In this document: in pieces, positions 30,001-41,214 of the stretch
Layout: each line of letters starts with the position of its first letter
Position numbering within the stretch: the stretch's first letter is position 1
NCBI GenBank assembly: GCA_914767715.1
Contig: OU612075.1
Coordinates: 496,001-560,000, forward strand
DNA from: Membranipora membranacea
Taxonomy: Eukaryota > Bryozoa > Gymnolaemata > Cheilostomatida > Membraniporidae
Length of the DNA: 64,000 bases
Reading direction: 5' to 3'
The notes under the pieces: generated by a model
What the model was told of the DNA's origin: nothing
Seen by the model: only the letters and a program-made list of their open reading frames with translations
Databases searched by the model: none
Position numbers and translations under genes: made by a program

Positions 30001-33000
30001 TATGAATTACTATCATTATGCGGTTTTTTTTAAATTAAAAAAAGTTGAATTGAAATACACAGTTTTTCTTACCTGGTAAGGAGATGAGAACAGAGTAAAA
30101 CTGTTCAGCGTTTCCTAATCGGCTCTTATCTTCAGTGTATCCTTTGAGAGCCTCAATCTACAATTAATGTACATGTCGTTACAAGAGAATTTTTTTGAAT
30201 ATTCGGTTTTAGGAAGAATTCTAACCATATTTAGCCAAAGAAACAAAGAAAATAAAGAAACAAAGAACTCCATAATATTACTGTTTCAAAAAAAAATGAT
30301 ATGGTACAAATCACTCCCAAGGTATTTAGGATTATTCTTTTATGACCATGTAAAAAAAGTTTGTTTTGAATTTTGATGCTGAGCAGCAGCAGCACACAGG
30401 GTTGAACCCATAAATAAACAAACAGTTTTTATATCTATGGTTGAACCTCTGTTTGGTTAACATTATTTCAACAGCATGGTCACTCACATCTTCTGGTTCA
30501 GGTAGGATTTTGATAAGTCCGGCTATCTTTTCCGGACCAATTGCTTCATGATTACCATCAGCCACTAACTTCACTATATCACTGTTATTCATTTTAAACT
30601 GACGGAGGAATATGTTAATGTTCATACTCCTCTTTCCATCTATTAGAGATATCTAGAACAAAATAACAAAATATAAAGGTAAATATTACAGGCTTAAAAA
30701 ATGCTCCTGACCGCATATTGAGTAATTTTGTTTGAATACACACTACAGTATGACAGTCATCCCCTCATAGACAAAGGGAAGACGACTGTTGCTAGACAAT
30801 TTCACCATTTTGCTCGAACCAGAGAGGGTGGGCTCTCCCATCCTCCCTGCAGTAACCTTGTCAAACCTTAGATATACTTTTCACATTTTAATAAAAATTG
30901 TTTCACAATCTGACCAACCATTGGTTGCTAACAGACAGTAGCCATGTTGATCTTATCAAACAAATTGCTTATCCTCTATTTTTGCTCAATCAAAGTCGTG
31001 TTAGTGGCAAATGGCATCTGCTCAATATGCAGAAGTGATATTATATACAAGAGTTTTGAAGATATCTGTAATTATTAAGAATGCTTACGATTTCTGGACC
31101 TTTCTTCTTCCCGGCAGAGTCTGCCGCATCACTTTGCTGAATCACTCGCTGACTGAATAAATCTTCGACAGCATGAAAGTCAGGATGAATCTTATCTGGT
31201 AAAGTTGATACTTTTTCCCAGATGTTACCTCGAGACACTGTGAAGCAAATACACAACAGGGATAACAGCTGCACTCCGCGACAACCACTACATCTACTGC
31301 ACTGCAACTTCATGTGGATTAAAGTCACATTTATTACTAGCAAAGATACTAATGAGCTAAGAGCACTGTAAGGGTCCACAATTTTATACCGGAGAGACAG
31401 TCTGACATAAAGTAAGTTTCAAGTGCATGCCAGAACCACGAAGAGGCATAACAAACGTTTTTACGAATGGTTCCAACAGTGGTTTTATGGATAAATTGTT
31501 TTAGTTTTTGTTTTTTAGGCCAAATCAGGAGCACACAACCAGCTGTTATATACGCTGCACAATGCATTTGCAACAGTTGTTCATTCAATAAATTATTCTA
31601 CCTACATCTTAGTTTGCGGTCCTGTATCTTTGTCCAATTATATGACTTCATTTTCTTTGACGGAGTTGGAGTCGGAGCTACAATAATTTGCTGGGCCTGT
31701 AGACTAGCAGCAGCTGTTGGAATGATGAAGCCTCCCGGTGGTGGAGGAGGTCCTGGTATTCCAGGTCCTCCAGGAGGCGGGGGAGGAGGTGGTACGCCCG
31801 GTCCTCCAGGCGGTGGGGGAGGAATTCCTCCAGGTGGTGGGGGAGGTGCAGGGATGCCCCCTGGTGGAGGCGGTGGGGGAGGAATTCCTCCAGGTGGTGG
31901 AGGAGGTGCAGGGATTCCCCCAGGTGGGGGAGGTGGAGGAGGGATTCCCCCAGGTGGGGGAGGTGGAGCAGGGATTCCCCCAGGTGGGGGAGGTGGTGGA
32001 GGCATTCCTCCAGGTGGTGGAGGTGGAGCAGGGATTCCCCCAGGTGGTGGAGGTGGAGGAGGGATTACCCCAGGTGGTGGAGGTGGTGGAGTTTTAGGAT
32101 AGTTGTTACATGATGGATTGTCACACTTGGCGACAGGAGGAGGACCTCCACATATCTTATAAACAACAGAAGCTGGCTCTTCTAGTTCATCAGTTTGTGT
32201 AGAGATCTCTGTCATCACTTTAGAGTTTATAATGTCAGACACAGGAGATAACTTAACCTCCTGGTTACCATTTGGCACAATATTGTTATTGCTGCTGATT
32301 TCTGATACAACATTTAGATTTGAAGTTTTCCTTTTTGGGCCAACTTTGGATTTGTCCTCTTCTTCCTCATCAGAACTCTCTTCAATGGTGGACAGTTTCA
32401 TCTTTTTGTCCATCTCTCCGTTCACAGCCTCCTCAGCTGTGGCACCGGCGTGACTATCCAGTGATAGAGACCTCTCCATACGACTCTGTAGAGTATGTAA
32501 TCTATCTGAATTCTGGCACATTGCCAGCTTCAGCACAAAACTCACAAGAGAATCCCATTTCTCTTCGCTGGAAAAGAGATCAACAAAAAGTAAGTTCCCT
32601 GATTCTTCAGTATATAATATTATCAATAATATAAAAAAAAAAATATAATATTATCTATAATATAATATAAAATATAATATCCTGTAAACAACAAATGTTG
32701 ATAATATTTGTGGATCGACTTTAACTTCTTGAATCCTTCAGTCAGTCTGATGCTTCTATAGTCCAACTCAACTCAACTCAATCATTTAACCTTATTTTAT
32801 ATTTAACAACTCAATTATATTACCTCATTCCAACCGAATCCATTACACAATCATTACAATTCCTACCTCTTCCTAAGCTTGTTTGTTATTTCACTTCACA
32901 TTTTGCGCATAAGATAAACAATTTTTTGACACCTACATTTTTATATAGAGGATTTAAAAACACTACCAAGTTTAATTTTCGCGATAAACATTTACTTTTA

Positions 33001-36000
33001 TATCATAGAGACAATCTAAGATACAAAGTTTCTGCTACATCCAATTCTTTACCGTTACATTTGAGATCTAAAGAGAAGTTCAGTTCATTCAAAACTTTAC
33101 TTTTCAACCATATATTATCGACTTGACCAACATCGTTGGTGATATTGTTTCCTTTCTGTTTCTCTTTTTTAGGTTTTAAAATTTTTTTTCTGGCACTGAG
33201 TGCAAAACATTTCGAATGAGATGACTTTTGTTGCCAATAAAAGTATATATATTTTTACATTAGGCCAGGGCATCTAAGATTGGATGTCTTTTTCTCTTGC
33301 TATCTTTAGCTTTACTATGATTATGAAACGTTCCGAATAGCAAACTGGAGCAACGTGGAAACATCGTTAACATGCAGCACTAAAGCTTCCATAGACATTA
33401 GAATGTGTGTTCCTTTACTGTATCAACTTGCTTCCTGGTCTAAGTCAGTCAGGACTTTGGCCTGAACTTGTTGAAAATCTACATTACAAAAGCTAACACA
33501 AATGGAAAAAATAAACTAAACGAGAAGAAATAAACTTAAATAGAGAAATAAAGCAATTAGCCACACGAAACACTAATCTTACCTGAGCTCATTTTTCTCT
33601 ATATCCGATATGTAGTGTAATATCGTGAGAAACTCATCTGCCTGCGGAGTGCCGTATACCTTGATAAATAATAACAACATTTTAAACTTTGAAGAACACA
33701 TTTAGGAAAAATATCAACAGATGATGTGCATCTCTGCATATGACTGTTCGTATTAGATGACCACTGCTTGGGGGGGGGGGGGGAGGTGCACAAATTAAAC
33801 TTCGATAAAATAGACACATGGATAGCAACTTTGGATGCTTGTAAATCAACTTAAACTGCATTGCTAAGATCACCATCTGTGGAATACCAGTCTAAATGTA
33901 ATTGTCTACACTCCATATACGGGAAGACTATCTCAATAGCATTTTTCCTTAGTTGAAAAACATGTATTATTATATTAGTGTAATTTAGAGGTTTTCAATG
34001 AACACATATGATAAGGGTCATTATAAGTAATACGATGACTTTGCAGGTTAAAAAACTTTCCTGGTTTGGGAAAGTTGCAAACGTCAAAAGTGAATTGTTA
34101 TTGTAGCAACTGGTAGTATGATGAACATTCCTTTTTTTTGGTTGGCTACTGTTATCTACTAGACACAACCAGATCAGGTTATTGCACCAGCATGCACCAC
34201 TGAGAGTCAAACCCACGACCTTACAGTCTTGAGTCAAGCACTCTACCAACTATCTCTGATCCCTTATTCCTCTGGATATTAAAACATATACTATTTTGTG
34301 TGACTGCTGTTCTGTGAGATGTAATCAGACCTGTATTATGAAAATTCGACACTGTTGCCATAACAATGTTACACATAAGACCAGATATAATGATTGATTG
34401 ATTGATAATCACCCTGTACTGTATTGGTCTAAGCATACAGGGATAGCCTTGTTACACGGCTACTTACTTACTACAAAAAAGTAGCTGGTGACAAGAAGGC
34501 TAATACAGTGATAGTTGATGAGATGGCAGGGATGTATTGATGTGAGACATAGCCTGCTGACTTAGATCAGGGAGTTTGGTTCCCAAACTCCCTGCTGAGA
34601 TCAAGTTTGATCCATTTTTCCCTCATTGGAGTTGCCCCCTCTCACGCCGTGTCAGTAGAGGGGGGCAACTCCAATGAGGGAAAAATGGATCAAACTTGAA
34701 CTACTGCTGACTCACCTGCTTAAGGATGTCATTAAATACTTGAGAATGGATATCAGAGGTGTGACTTTGCTCCTGCATCTCCTCTATTAGCTCTAGGAGT
34801 TGTGTGCTCTGTCTACACACCTCTTCATTATCAGAGTCTGTCAGAGTGTGTAGAGTATCCGCCAAGTTCAAACCTGGTAGCAGCAAATAATATTTCTACA
34901 AACCATTCTTTGTGTGTGATTCATTAAATGATTTGTGATATGTCAAAAAACTTTGAGGTTGATTTGATACCTCTTCTGCCCCATAAAAAAAGGAAAGAGA
35001 CGCACTTCATAATGTAAATCCAATAACATCAACTACTAGCACACCACAGTGATGGAGGGTCATACACAGAACTTATTTTGTATTTTAACGCCGGAGGCTT
35101 TCCATCGCAAGCTGCTTTCCACCGCTGAAGACATTTCACAGCATTACCATATTGACTTAAGATCCTCAATTTGGAGTTGCCCTCACCTACCTACTGGCAC
35201 CATCCACATATATGTTACCTTCGATTAGAATCTCCACAACTTACCAAGAAACTCATTTAGTAGGATAGTATCGTCTCCGTCTGGTTGTTCATCGTGGCCG
35301 TCTATGAGGCAGGTGATAAAGCTGAGCAGAGCTGAGGTATAAGTGTCAGCTGTTGAGTTAGTTAGCTCACACATCAAAAGACTAAAGCGATATCGGTTAT
35401 GCTTCACAATCTGTAAATATAGAAAATTCAATATTAGATAGCATGGTATCTTGTAGAGTTTGTAAGAAGTGTGTCTACATATCTGGTCGCTTCTTTTTTT
35501 TCTGATCATCTGATGATGGCTTGAATGAGGTGGAGGTCAATTGGATGAAATAAGACCTAAATGTACCTCAAAGCCTACCTGAGTGCAACTGCACACCTCA
35601 AAAATTACTAGTGGTCCTGCCAGTTTTGCACTGTGACCCTTTGACCATGGCAGCCCTATAGAAGTTAAAGCAACAAATTTTTAAAATATCTCAAGAGACA
35701 AAGCGGAAAGGAAACCAAACTACGTGCTCTTATTACAAGCTTTGAAGCAAAGACAATGATTACCTATGGTAATATCTTGAAATTAGCTTTTGGAGGTAAA
35801 AGTTCACCTTGTAGTGTTGTAGGGAGTTCAGACAGGTGTCATGACCATCAGGAGAGTAAACACTTAGAGCTGTCAGTAACTGTATCACCTGTCGCTTAAC
35901 TGTGAAGTTCTTTGTATCCATGGCTGTCAAAATATGGGAGCAAATCACGTCATATCATAGGCTTATAAGTGTCATATCAATGAAGTTCTTGTCAAACGAA

Positions 36001-39000
36001 GACAGAGTTGTCTTCCAAATATCTCTGGGGTGACGACTCCTACTTCAATACATTTTGCTTTCTTATGAGAACACCTAGCCGAACAATTGTTGGCACTTGT
36101 TGGCTGATGGGTTTGATGGACACACCCTACATCCAATTAAAGACAACATATTGGCGGCACCTAATCCATTCTGTGGCTCATTTGTTGTGTGAGCGAGACC
36201 TCATCCTCCTAACTAATCAATGAGTGCATCCACACACCTGGATAGAATGTATGTGTGTTTATTTAAATCATCTATCTATCTATTTGTCGTTGCGATAACA
36301 ATAACAATAGACTTGATAAGTATTAAAAAAAGAATTATGAGTTGTTATGTCTCATGAAAAAGCTGAAAAAAAGCTCTTTTTTCTCTTCTTTGTCCTACAC
36401 TTTTCGGTTCTATATATCACTGGAAATCTCGTACAAACAAATCATAGTCCATCATTATACACATCGATATTATTAATATTAGCTCAAAAGGAATAGGCAC
36501 TTTGACTCTTGATAGCAGGCGCAAGCTGAGCAGAGAATAGTGGTTATATATACTCATCAGAAAACAGTATTTGATAATAGGAAGCTATAAGATCTCATAA
36601 CAAGCTCATTTGAGCAACTACCAACTAGGTTAAATAAGGACCTGGGCAGCAATCGTGTGGCAGCCCTCTTGTTATTGTTTGTCTTCCCAGCTATGATTGA
36701 GATATTGAGATATTGTAACACAAAGCCCAGATAACTTACAACATTCTTTGAAATAATATTGGACAGTATCTAATCTAACTGTGTCATCCAAATTAATTGA
36801 AGTGTTTACTGATTTTTTCGCACATAGTCTTTCCTCCTGAGTTACAACAGTAGCATTCCTATATTCCTTTATAACTATATTCATATATTCTAAGGGGCCA
36901 TCAATATATATACTGATGAGCATCATGAGTTCAAAAACACAAACACAACATCAAATAGCCTCAATTTTGGGTGACTAACCTCTGATAAGTTGGTTAGCAG
37001 CCTCAGTGTCGTTTATAAAGAACTCCAGTCCATCTCTGTTATTCATGACAGACCTGAGACACTCGACAGCTGATAATATCAGCATAGCTTCGTTAATATC
37101 TGTCACTCTGCCTGAGCTGGTAAGATCTATTAGATCCAGTAACCTGAAGTGTAAGACAACAGAAAATTGACAGGTGAGTGGCAAGTGGGTGTGGGTTCCT
37201 TCTGTAATAACTACATTGCTAACTGTCATATAAGTCTTGTATGGTCGAACGTGCCTGAATTAGGACTTGACCCCCTTTGGGCTGCCGCTATTTGCCGAGG
37301 GGACCCACCAGTAGAATGGCAATGACCGGGATGCTGGAAAATCGGATCACACTTAATCCATCTGTCATATACTTTAGAGGAATAAAATGTTTGCTAGCGG
37401 ATGTGGCAGCCTATAAAAAATGAAGAGGAGAAATGTTAGCTAGACATAAATTTCATAATTCAAGCCCATGAAAAAGCGCAAACTTTCACTCCTGGATATA
37501 TTTAACATTTCTGTTGGATGTATCTGATGCTGATATTTGAGGAATGGTAGTTGGTAAATTGGCGAACATGTTATAAATAGCCTTGGGTTGTAAAATAGAC
37601 AGTTTACAAATAAATAGTGCATTCGACCCTTGAGCTTCGAGCCCTTGCTTTTTACATGTTTCAACTGCCTAGTACAATGTTATTGTTTAAAGTCTATCAA
37701 ACATAAAAAGATTTATTACTCAGTAATAGTGGGGTGTATAGAGAAGATTCAATCTAACATTTTTACATTAACTAAAAAACCTCAACCTGCCATTATGTAA
37801 AAACTAAACTTAAAATAAACCTATCTGTGGTATTCAAAAGTACCATTTATTAACCCCAGCTTCCAGAACACAGTCAGGCATAAAGACTAATTACTGTACT
37901 GTATCAAGGCCATGAGAAAAAACAGGTAATCCTGCAGTACCGATCTTACCTATAGTACAAACAGTTGGCTTTTGATGCATTGTGTATGATCTCTGTCTGA
38001 TTGATTACCTGAAACAAATCCTAGAGGAGCAGCCTGAAGTATTGAAGCATGGCTTAATTTAGCTAGCTAATATTTATTCAACCTCTCTACTTTAAATAAA
38101 ATCTCACCTAAGCTAGCAGAAATTAAGTCACCTCAAAATTAACTAGCTACTATGAATCTTTGGAATAATAAATGATTCCGGTGTATGTGGGTGGTCACCA
38201 CTTTTAAGCATATCAATCTCCCCTGTACCAGTTGTATTAACTATTAACTAGCTAATATGTTCGTCTGGATTAATAAATGATTCCAAAATACGTGGTCAAC
38301 TTTTAAGCTTGTAAATCTTCCCTGTATCCCTTGTCCTTTACCTGTGGATGCCGTCAGAGTCAATGAATCCTTCTATCCACACATCGGAGCAGCTGAAGAG
38401 TTTTTTCTTCAGAGCTGTGAGCACTCTTAGTGAAGGTTTATTAGTCAGCATATCCACACACCCCTCAGGTGTACAGGCCGTCAGGTCCACTCTAGTTAGC
38501 CGCCTCTGTATCTGTAATGGATGATAATATGAAAATGAGGCTTCAACGTGATAAAGAGGCTCTCATGTAGTCTAAGTGTTCTGAATCCAATAAGGTTCGA
38601 GCCGTCTGATTGAATCTGGAGGAATGAAGAAGATGATGCCATTGTGTTACGGCAAATCTAGTGTGATAAAGAAGCTCATACATGATATCGAGGCTCATAC
38701 ATGATATTGAGGCTCATACATGATATCGAGGCTCATACATGATATCGAGGCTCCTGTGTTTTCATGAAGCTATTAGTATCGATCAAAACAATCTCAGAAG
38801 AGAACGATCACACTTTTGATTCCAAATAACAAGAGTCACTTGTACAGAACAGAAAAAGTTACGAGTGACCAAGGGGGACAGCGTGATATTTGTCTGGTCA
38901 TAACTATTAAAATCATCCACACAGCACAGCTTGTTATCTTATCCAACAAATCCAAAAGTTTATGGTTGCAAGTACAACAAACCAAGATGCTAAAAATTGA

Positions 39001-41214
39001 TTCAGGAAAACGCGTCTTACCTTCGAAACAAGACCCATGTTTGCAGAAATAACAAACAAAAATGCAGAAATATGGTGTACAGCTATGGTAGAAGCCAGCC
39101 ACTTTAAACCCTTGTGACCCTGATCCCTGATAGCTCCCTGATAGATGAGAAGCTAACAACTATGTGCAAGACAAAACTAGTCAACAAAGCTTACGATTAC
39201 ACTATGACAGGCTTTTGACAATGACTATAGTGACAATGACAAATAGTATTTATAATCTTTGCTTTTGATGAGGGTGATTGATGATGTGTTGATCATACAA
39301 TCTCAAATAACCCGGAGAATCGATAAGATGTGGCCAATTTTGCGGCCCAAACACTGCTGGCAAAACCATGAGCAGTGACAAGTTCATCAGGTGTAATAAC
39401 TTTAACTGACAAATGGTGTTTTGACACATTTTTGTAATACCCAGTTTGACATGCACAAGAATGCTTAATGGCATTATCCAGTAAATTAGTTTATAGACAA
39501 AATAATATAACTTTGACTAAGACTTACTACTTTCTTGAGCGCTGAAGATTTCCGCTCAAAATCTGATTTCTCTTCAATTCCTTCATTATTTTGTTCGACC
39601 GACACTGATATCTCCTAAAATCACAACAGCCATCATGGAGTATAAATGATCGCTGTCACCAGTTATTTACTCCCGTTCCCGACTGTCACATAGCATGCTA
39701 TCTCAGACTGGACATGATATGTATTGCAGCTCATGTGGCAAAGACTACTTCTTGCGGCAAATGTGCATCTTGCTTAATGAGATTCTTTTTTAAATGCAAG
39801 TTCCATACACTTGAAGCATTTATGGTGAAGTCTATGCATTCTTTTCTTGCAACTTATAATGTATGTGCTAGCTAATAAACCATTATGATGTGGAGTTGTC
39901 TTCTTTGAAAGATCTATTGATGAAGTAGAACATAACCATCCTAGAATCGGAATTTCATCCGGACTTCGATGGGAACTTTTGAGGGATGAGACAGGGCAAG
40001 GCTAAAGCTATCAGTCGTGCAGTGCGCCAGAAAGTTTCTCATACATTATTATTCGCTGTAACAATCCACATACAGGCGGTTATCATTATCCCTGTGGCCT
40101 TTATTTAATCTGAAAACAAAATGAAACTGAAAAGGGGCATTCAGAAAGCCCAAAGTCAGTACGGTAATAATAATTGCTACATACTGCTGTGGGTTTCCTG
40201 CTGCCAGCTGGTACTCCGGCAGCAGTTATATCCCCTCCCTCAGCTGGTGGCCTGTCACGGTCAGCTGGTAGCCTGTCACGGTCAGCTGACACAGAGTCAT
40301 CACTTCCTGGTATGGTACTCGTGACAGCTTCATCATGTGTGCCTGCTAAATGAATCAGATTTATAAATTAACAGCTACATGGAAATATATAAGGAACTAG
40401 AAACTGTCAAAGGGCTGAAAATAAGTTGTCCAGTGATTCATCATGTATATGGCTGTTCCCATATAATAAATAATCCTAATTGTCAACACGAAACACAGAG
40501 GGTGTTACAGTGTATCTGTGTTAAAAGGCTGACAGAATTATCTGATGCCGTTATTTTTTCAACGCCTGAAAATACTCAGCGCATCCTCTACAGACTAAAG
40601 GAGGTGAGAATTTTTAGAATTTGATATCAGCTTATCAAAGCAATAAACCTGCAACAAAATGGTTTTGTATATCGTATAGTGGGAGAACGAAGTACGAAGA
40701 TAATGGAAAATGATTGCAGTTAGGATAGCTTAAAAAGCCGCACTATTTTGTTAGTTGTGAAGGAGTACTGCTACCAACCCCAGCAAACCAGCTTGGGGGC
40801 AAAGAGTTTGATTGGCATTTGGACTCGGCTACTATGAAATAATCTTTCTTAATACTTCACGCTGTAACGAGTATATATAAAACTAGTCGTCTCCTCCGTG
40901 AAAATTTACACGGACAATATATATCAAGGCAAATTTATGAAGTGTCTTGCTATGTGGTGCGGGCAGTTGAGGCTAGACCCACATCCTTTCACTGCCGCAA
41001 ACGCGAGGATTTGAACTAATAGTATGTAAAGACCCATTGAGATACAGCCGCTCTTCAGAGAGGACCTGTGGAAAACTGGTAATAACAAGACCACATGGCA
41101 GGAGTATTACACGTCTATCTTTATCAACTAACCTTTCTGCGGCAGAGACTTGTATTTATCCCCTTTTTCACCAGTCTTTGATTTCCCTGTGCATGAAGCT
41201 AACTTGTTTCCCAT
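27048..41214 (-). CDS. INF2: Formin of the INF2 type
   Basis: Eighteen exons (41133..41214, 40185..40342, 39528..39614, 38342..38511, 36980..37143, 35808..35923, 35245..35410, 34716..34873, 33583..33659, 31606..32567, 31089..31237, 30488..30652, 30073..30157, 29443..29615, 29052..29233, 28363..28537, 27764..27877, 27048..27167) join to 1100 residues. The start MGNKLASC is a myristoylation/palmitoylation-type signal. Residues about 110-395 are the GBD/FH3 region; VKRQVIQLLTALSVYSPDGH and NRYRFSLLMCEL match INF2 closely. FH1 (about 552-675) has twelve polyproline tracts. FH2 (about 700-1060) shows MKSYNWTKI, GNIWEKV, KRSMNINIFL, RIGNFLN and RVTLLHFIVEE. The basic C-terminal tail has no clear DAD. 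Formins nucleate and elongate actin filaments. FH1 binds profilin and FH2 caps barbed ends. Class assignment is by similarity. Confidence 0.9.
27903..28050 (+). pseudogene. Inverted, frameshifted copy of a formin FH2 exon
   Basis: The plus strand here matches the minus-strand exon 29443..29615 over about 150 bases, for instance ACACTGCAGGCA, ATCTCAGCTATAGAT and GTTTCTCAGACTAG. The peptide MKYTLQAHISAIDMT parallels MKDTLQAYISAIDLT. A one-base insertion then shifts the frame. It lies in the intron between the exons 28363..28537 and 27764..27877, in the opposite direction to the gene. It is a partial inverted duplication within the formin gene. Confidence 0.8.
31737..32096 (-). repeat. Coding minisatellite of the FH1 domain
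   Basis: Near-identical units on the minus strand alternate PPPPPPPGGIP and PPPPPGGIP. The regular alternation of 7-Pro and 5-Pro tracts shows a repeat unit of two tracts, grown by tandem duplication. Number of units may vary between individuals. Confidence 0.7.
32926..33126 (+). mobile_element. 3' relic of a CR1/L2-type LINE
   Basis: The 66-codon frame contains LRYKVSATSNSLPLHLRSKE followed by FSSFKTLLFNHIL. This is the usual C-terminal end of the reverse-transcriptase protein of CR1/L2 elements (W-NSLP..LR....FK..L...L). Only the last part remains, about 100 bases before an AATAAA. It lies in the formin intron between 33583 and 32567, opposite to the gene. Confidence 0.65.
34175..34262 (-). 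repeat. tRNA-derived SINE-like repeat
   Basis: On the minus strand TAGTTGGTAGAG (A-box-like) is followed by GGTCGTGGGTTTGACTC (B-box-like) at tRNA spacing. It lies in a formin intron. The B box has a G in place of the usual A, so activity is doubtful. Confidence 0.55.
34447..34465 (+). repeat. Short dispersed repeat, copy 1
   Basis: CCTTGTTACACGGCTACTT is repeated with one change at 50750..50768. It may be the end of a longer interspersed repeat. Confidence 0.35.
34563..34703. mobile_element. Palindromic element with perfect 9-base TSD, containing a nested insertion
   Basis: Ends TAGATCAAGTTTG (interrupted by the nested palindrome 34568..34594) and CAAACTTGAACTA. CTGCTGACT flanks both sides (34554..34562 and 34704..34712). 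It is the sister of 22385..22518. The right duplication overlaps the splice donor of the formin exon 34716..34873, so the element sits only 12 bases from the exon. Confidence 0.8.
34568..34594. mobile_element. 27-base palindrome nested in the 34563 element
   Basis: Arms CAGGGAGTTTGG and CCAAACTCCCTG with a 3-base loop. Flanks CTTAGAT and CTGAGAT (6 of 7 equal). Removing the insert and one flank restores the TAGATCAAG end of the host element, which shows the order of insertion. Confidence 0.75.
36740..36926 (-). other. Open frame with a good donor inside a formin intron
   Basis: From ATG at 36926 the minus strand is open and ends at a strong donor (AATGTT|gtaag). It reads MMLISIYIDGPLEYMN..., no domain recognised. 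The phase does not fit between the formin exons 36980..37143 and 35808..35923, which join well without it. It may be a remnant of another gene or a transposon ORF. Confidence 0.2.
38674..38752 (+). repeat. 19-base tandem repeat, four copies
   Basis: The unit GCTCATACATGATATCGAG is repeated four times with one change. It lies in a formin intron about 160 bases upstream of the exon starting at 38511. Confidence 0.85.

Noticed and set aside
31467-32102. Gly-rich 211-codon plus-strand frame
   Set aside because: It is the antisense shadow of the proline-rich FH1 exon of the formin gene.
37952-38013. Possible additional formin exon between 38342..38511 and 36980..37143 on the minus strand (acceptor ...tttcag, donor ..atag|gtaag)
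   Set aside because: Joined to the preceding exon it gives an immediate stop (AGG TAA). The exons on either side join directly in phase and give the expected INF2-like GIHRLLDLIDL.
40940-41010. B-box-like GTTCAAATCC on the minus strand as a SINE or tRNA
   Set aside because: No A box at proper distance and no T-arm pairing.
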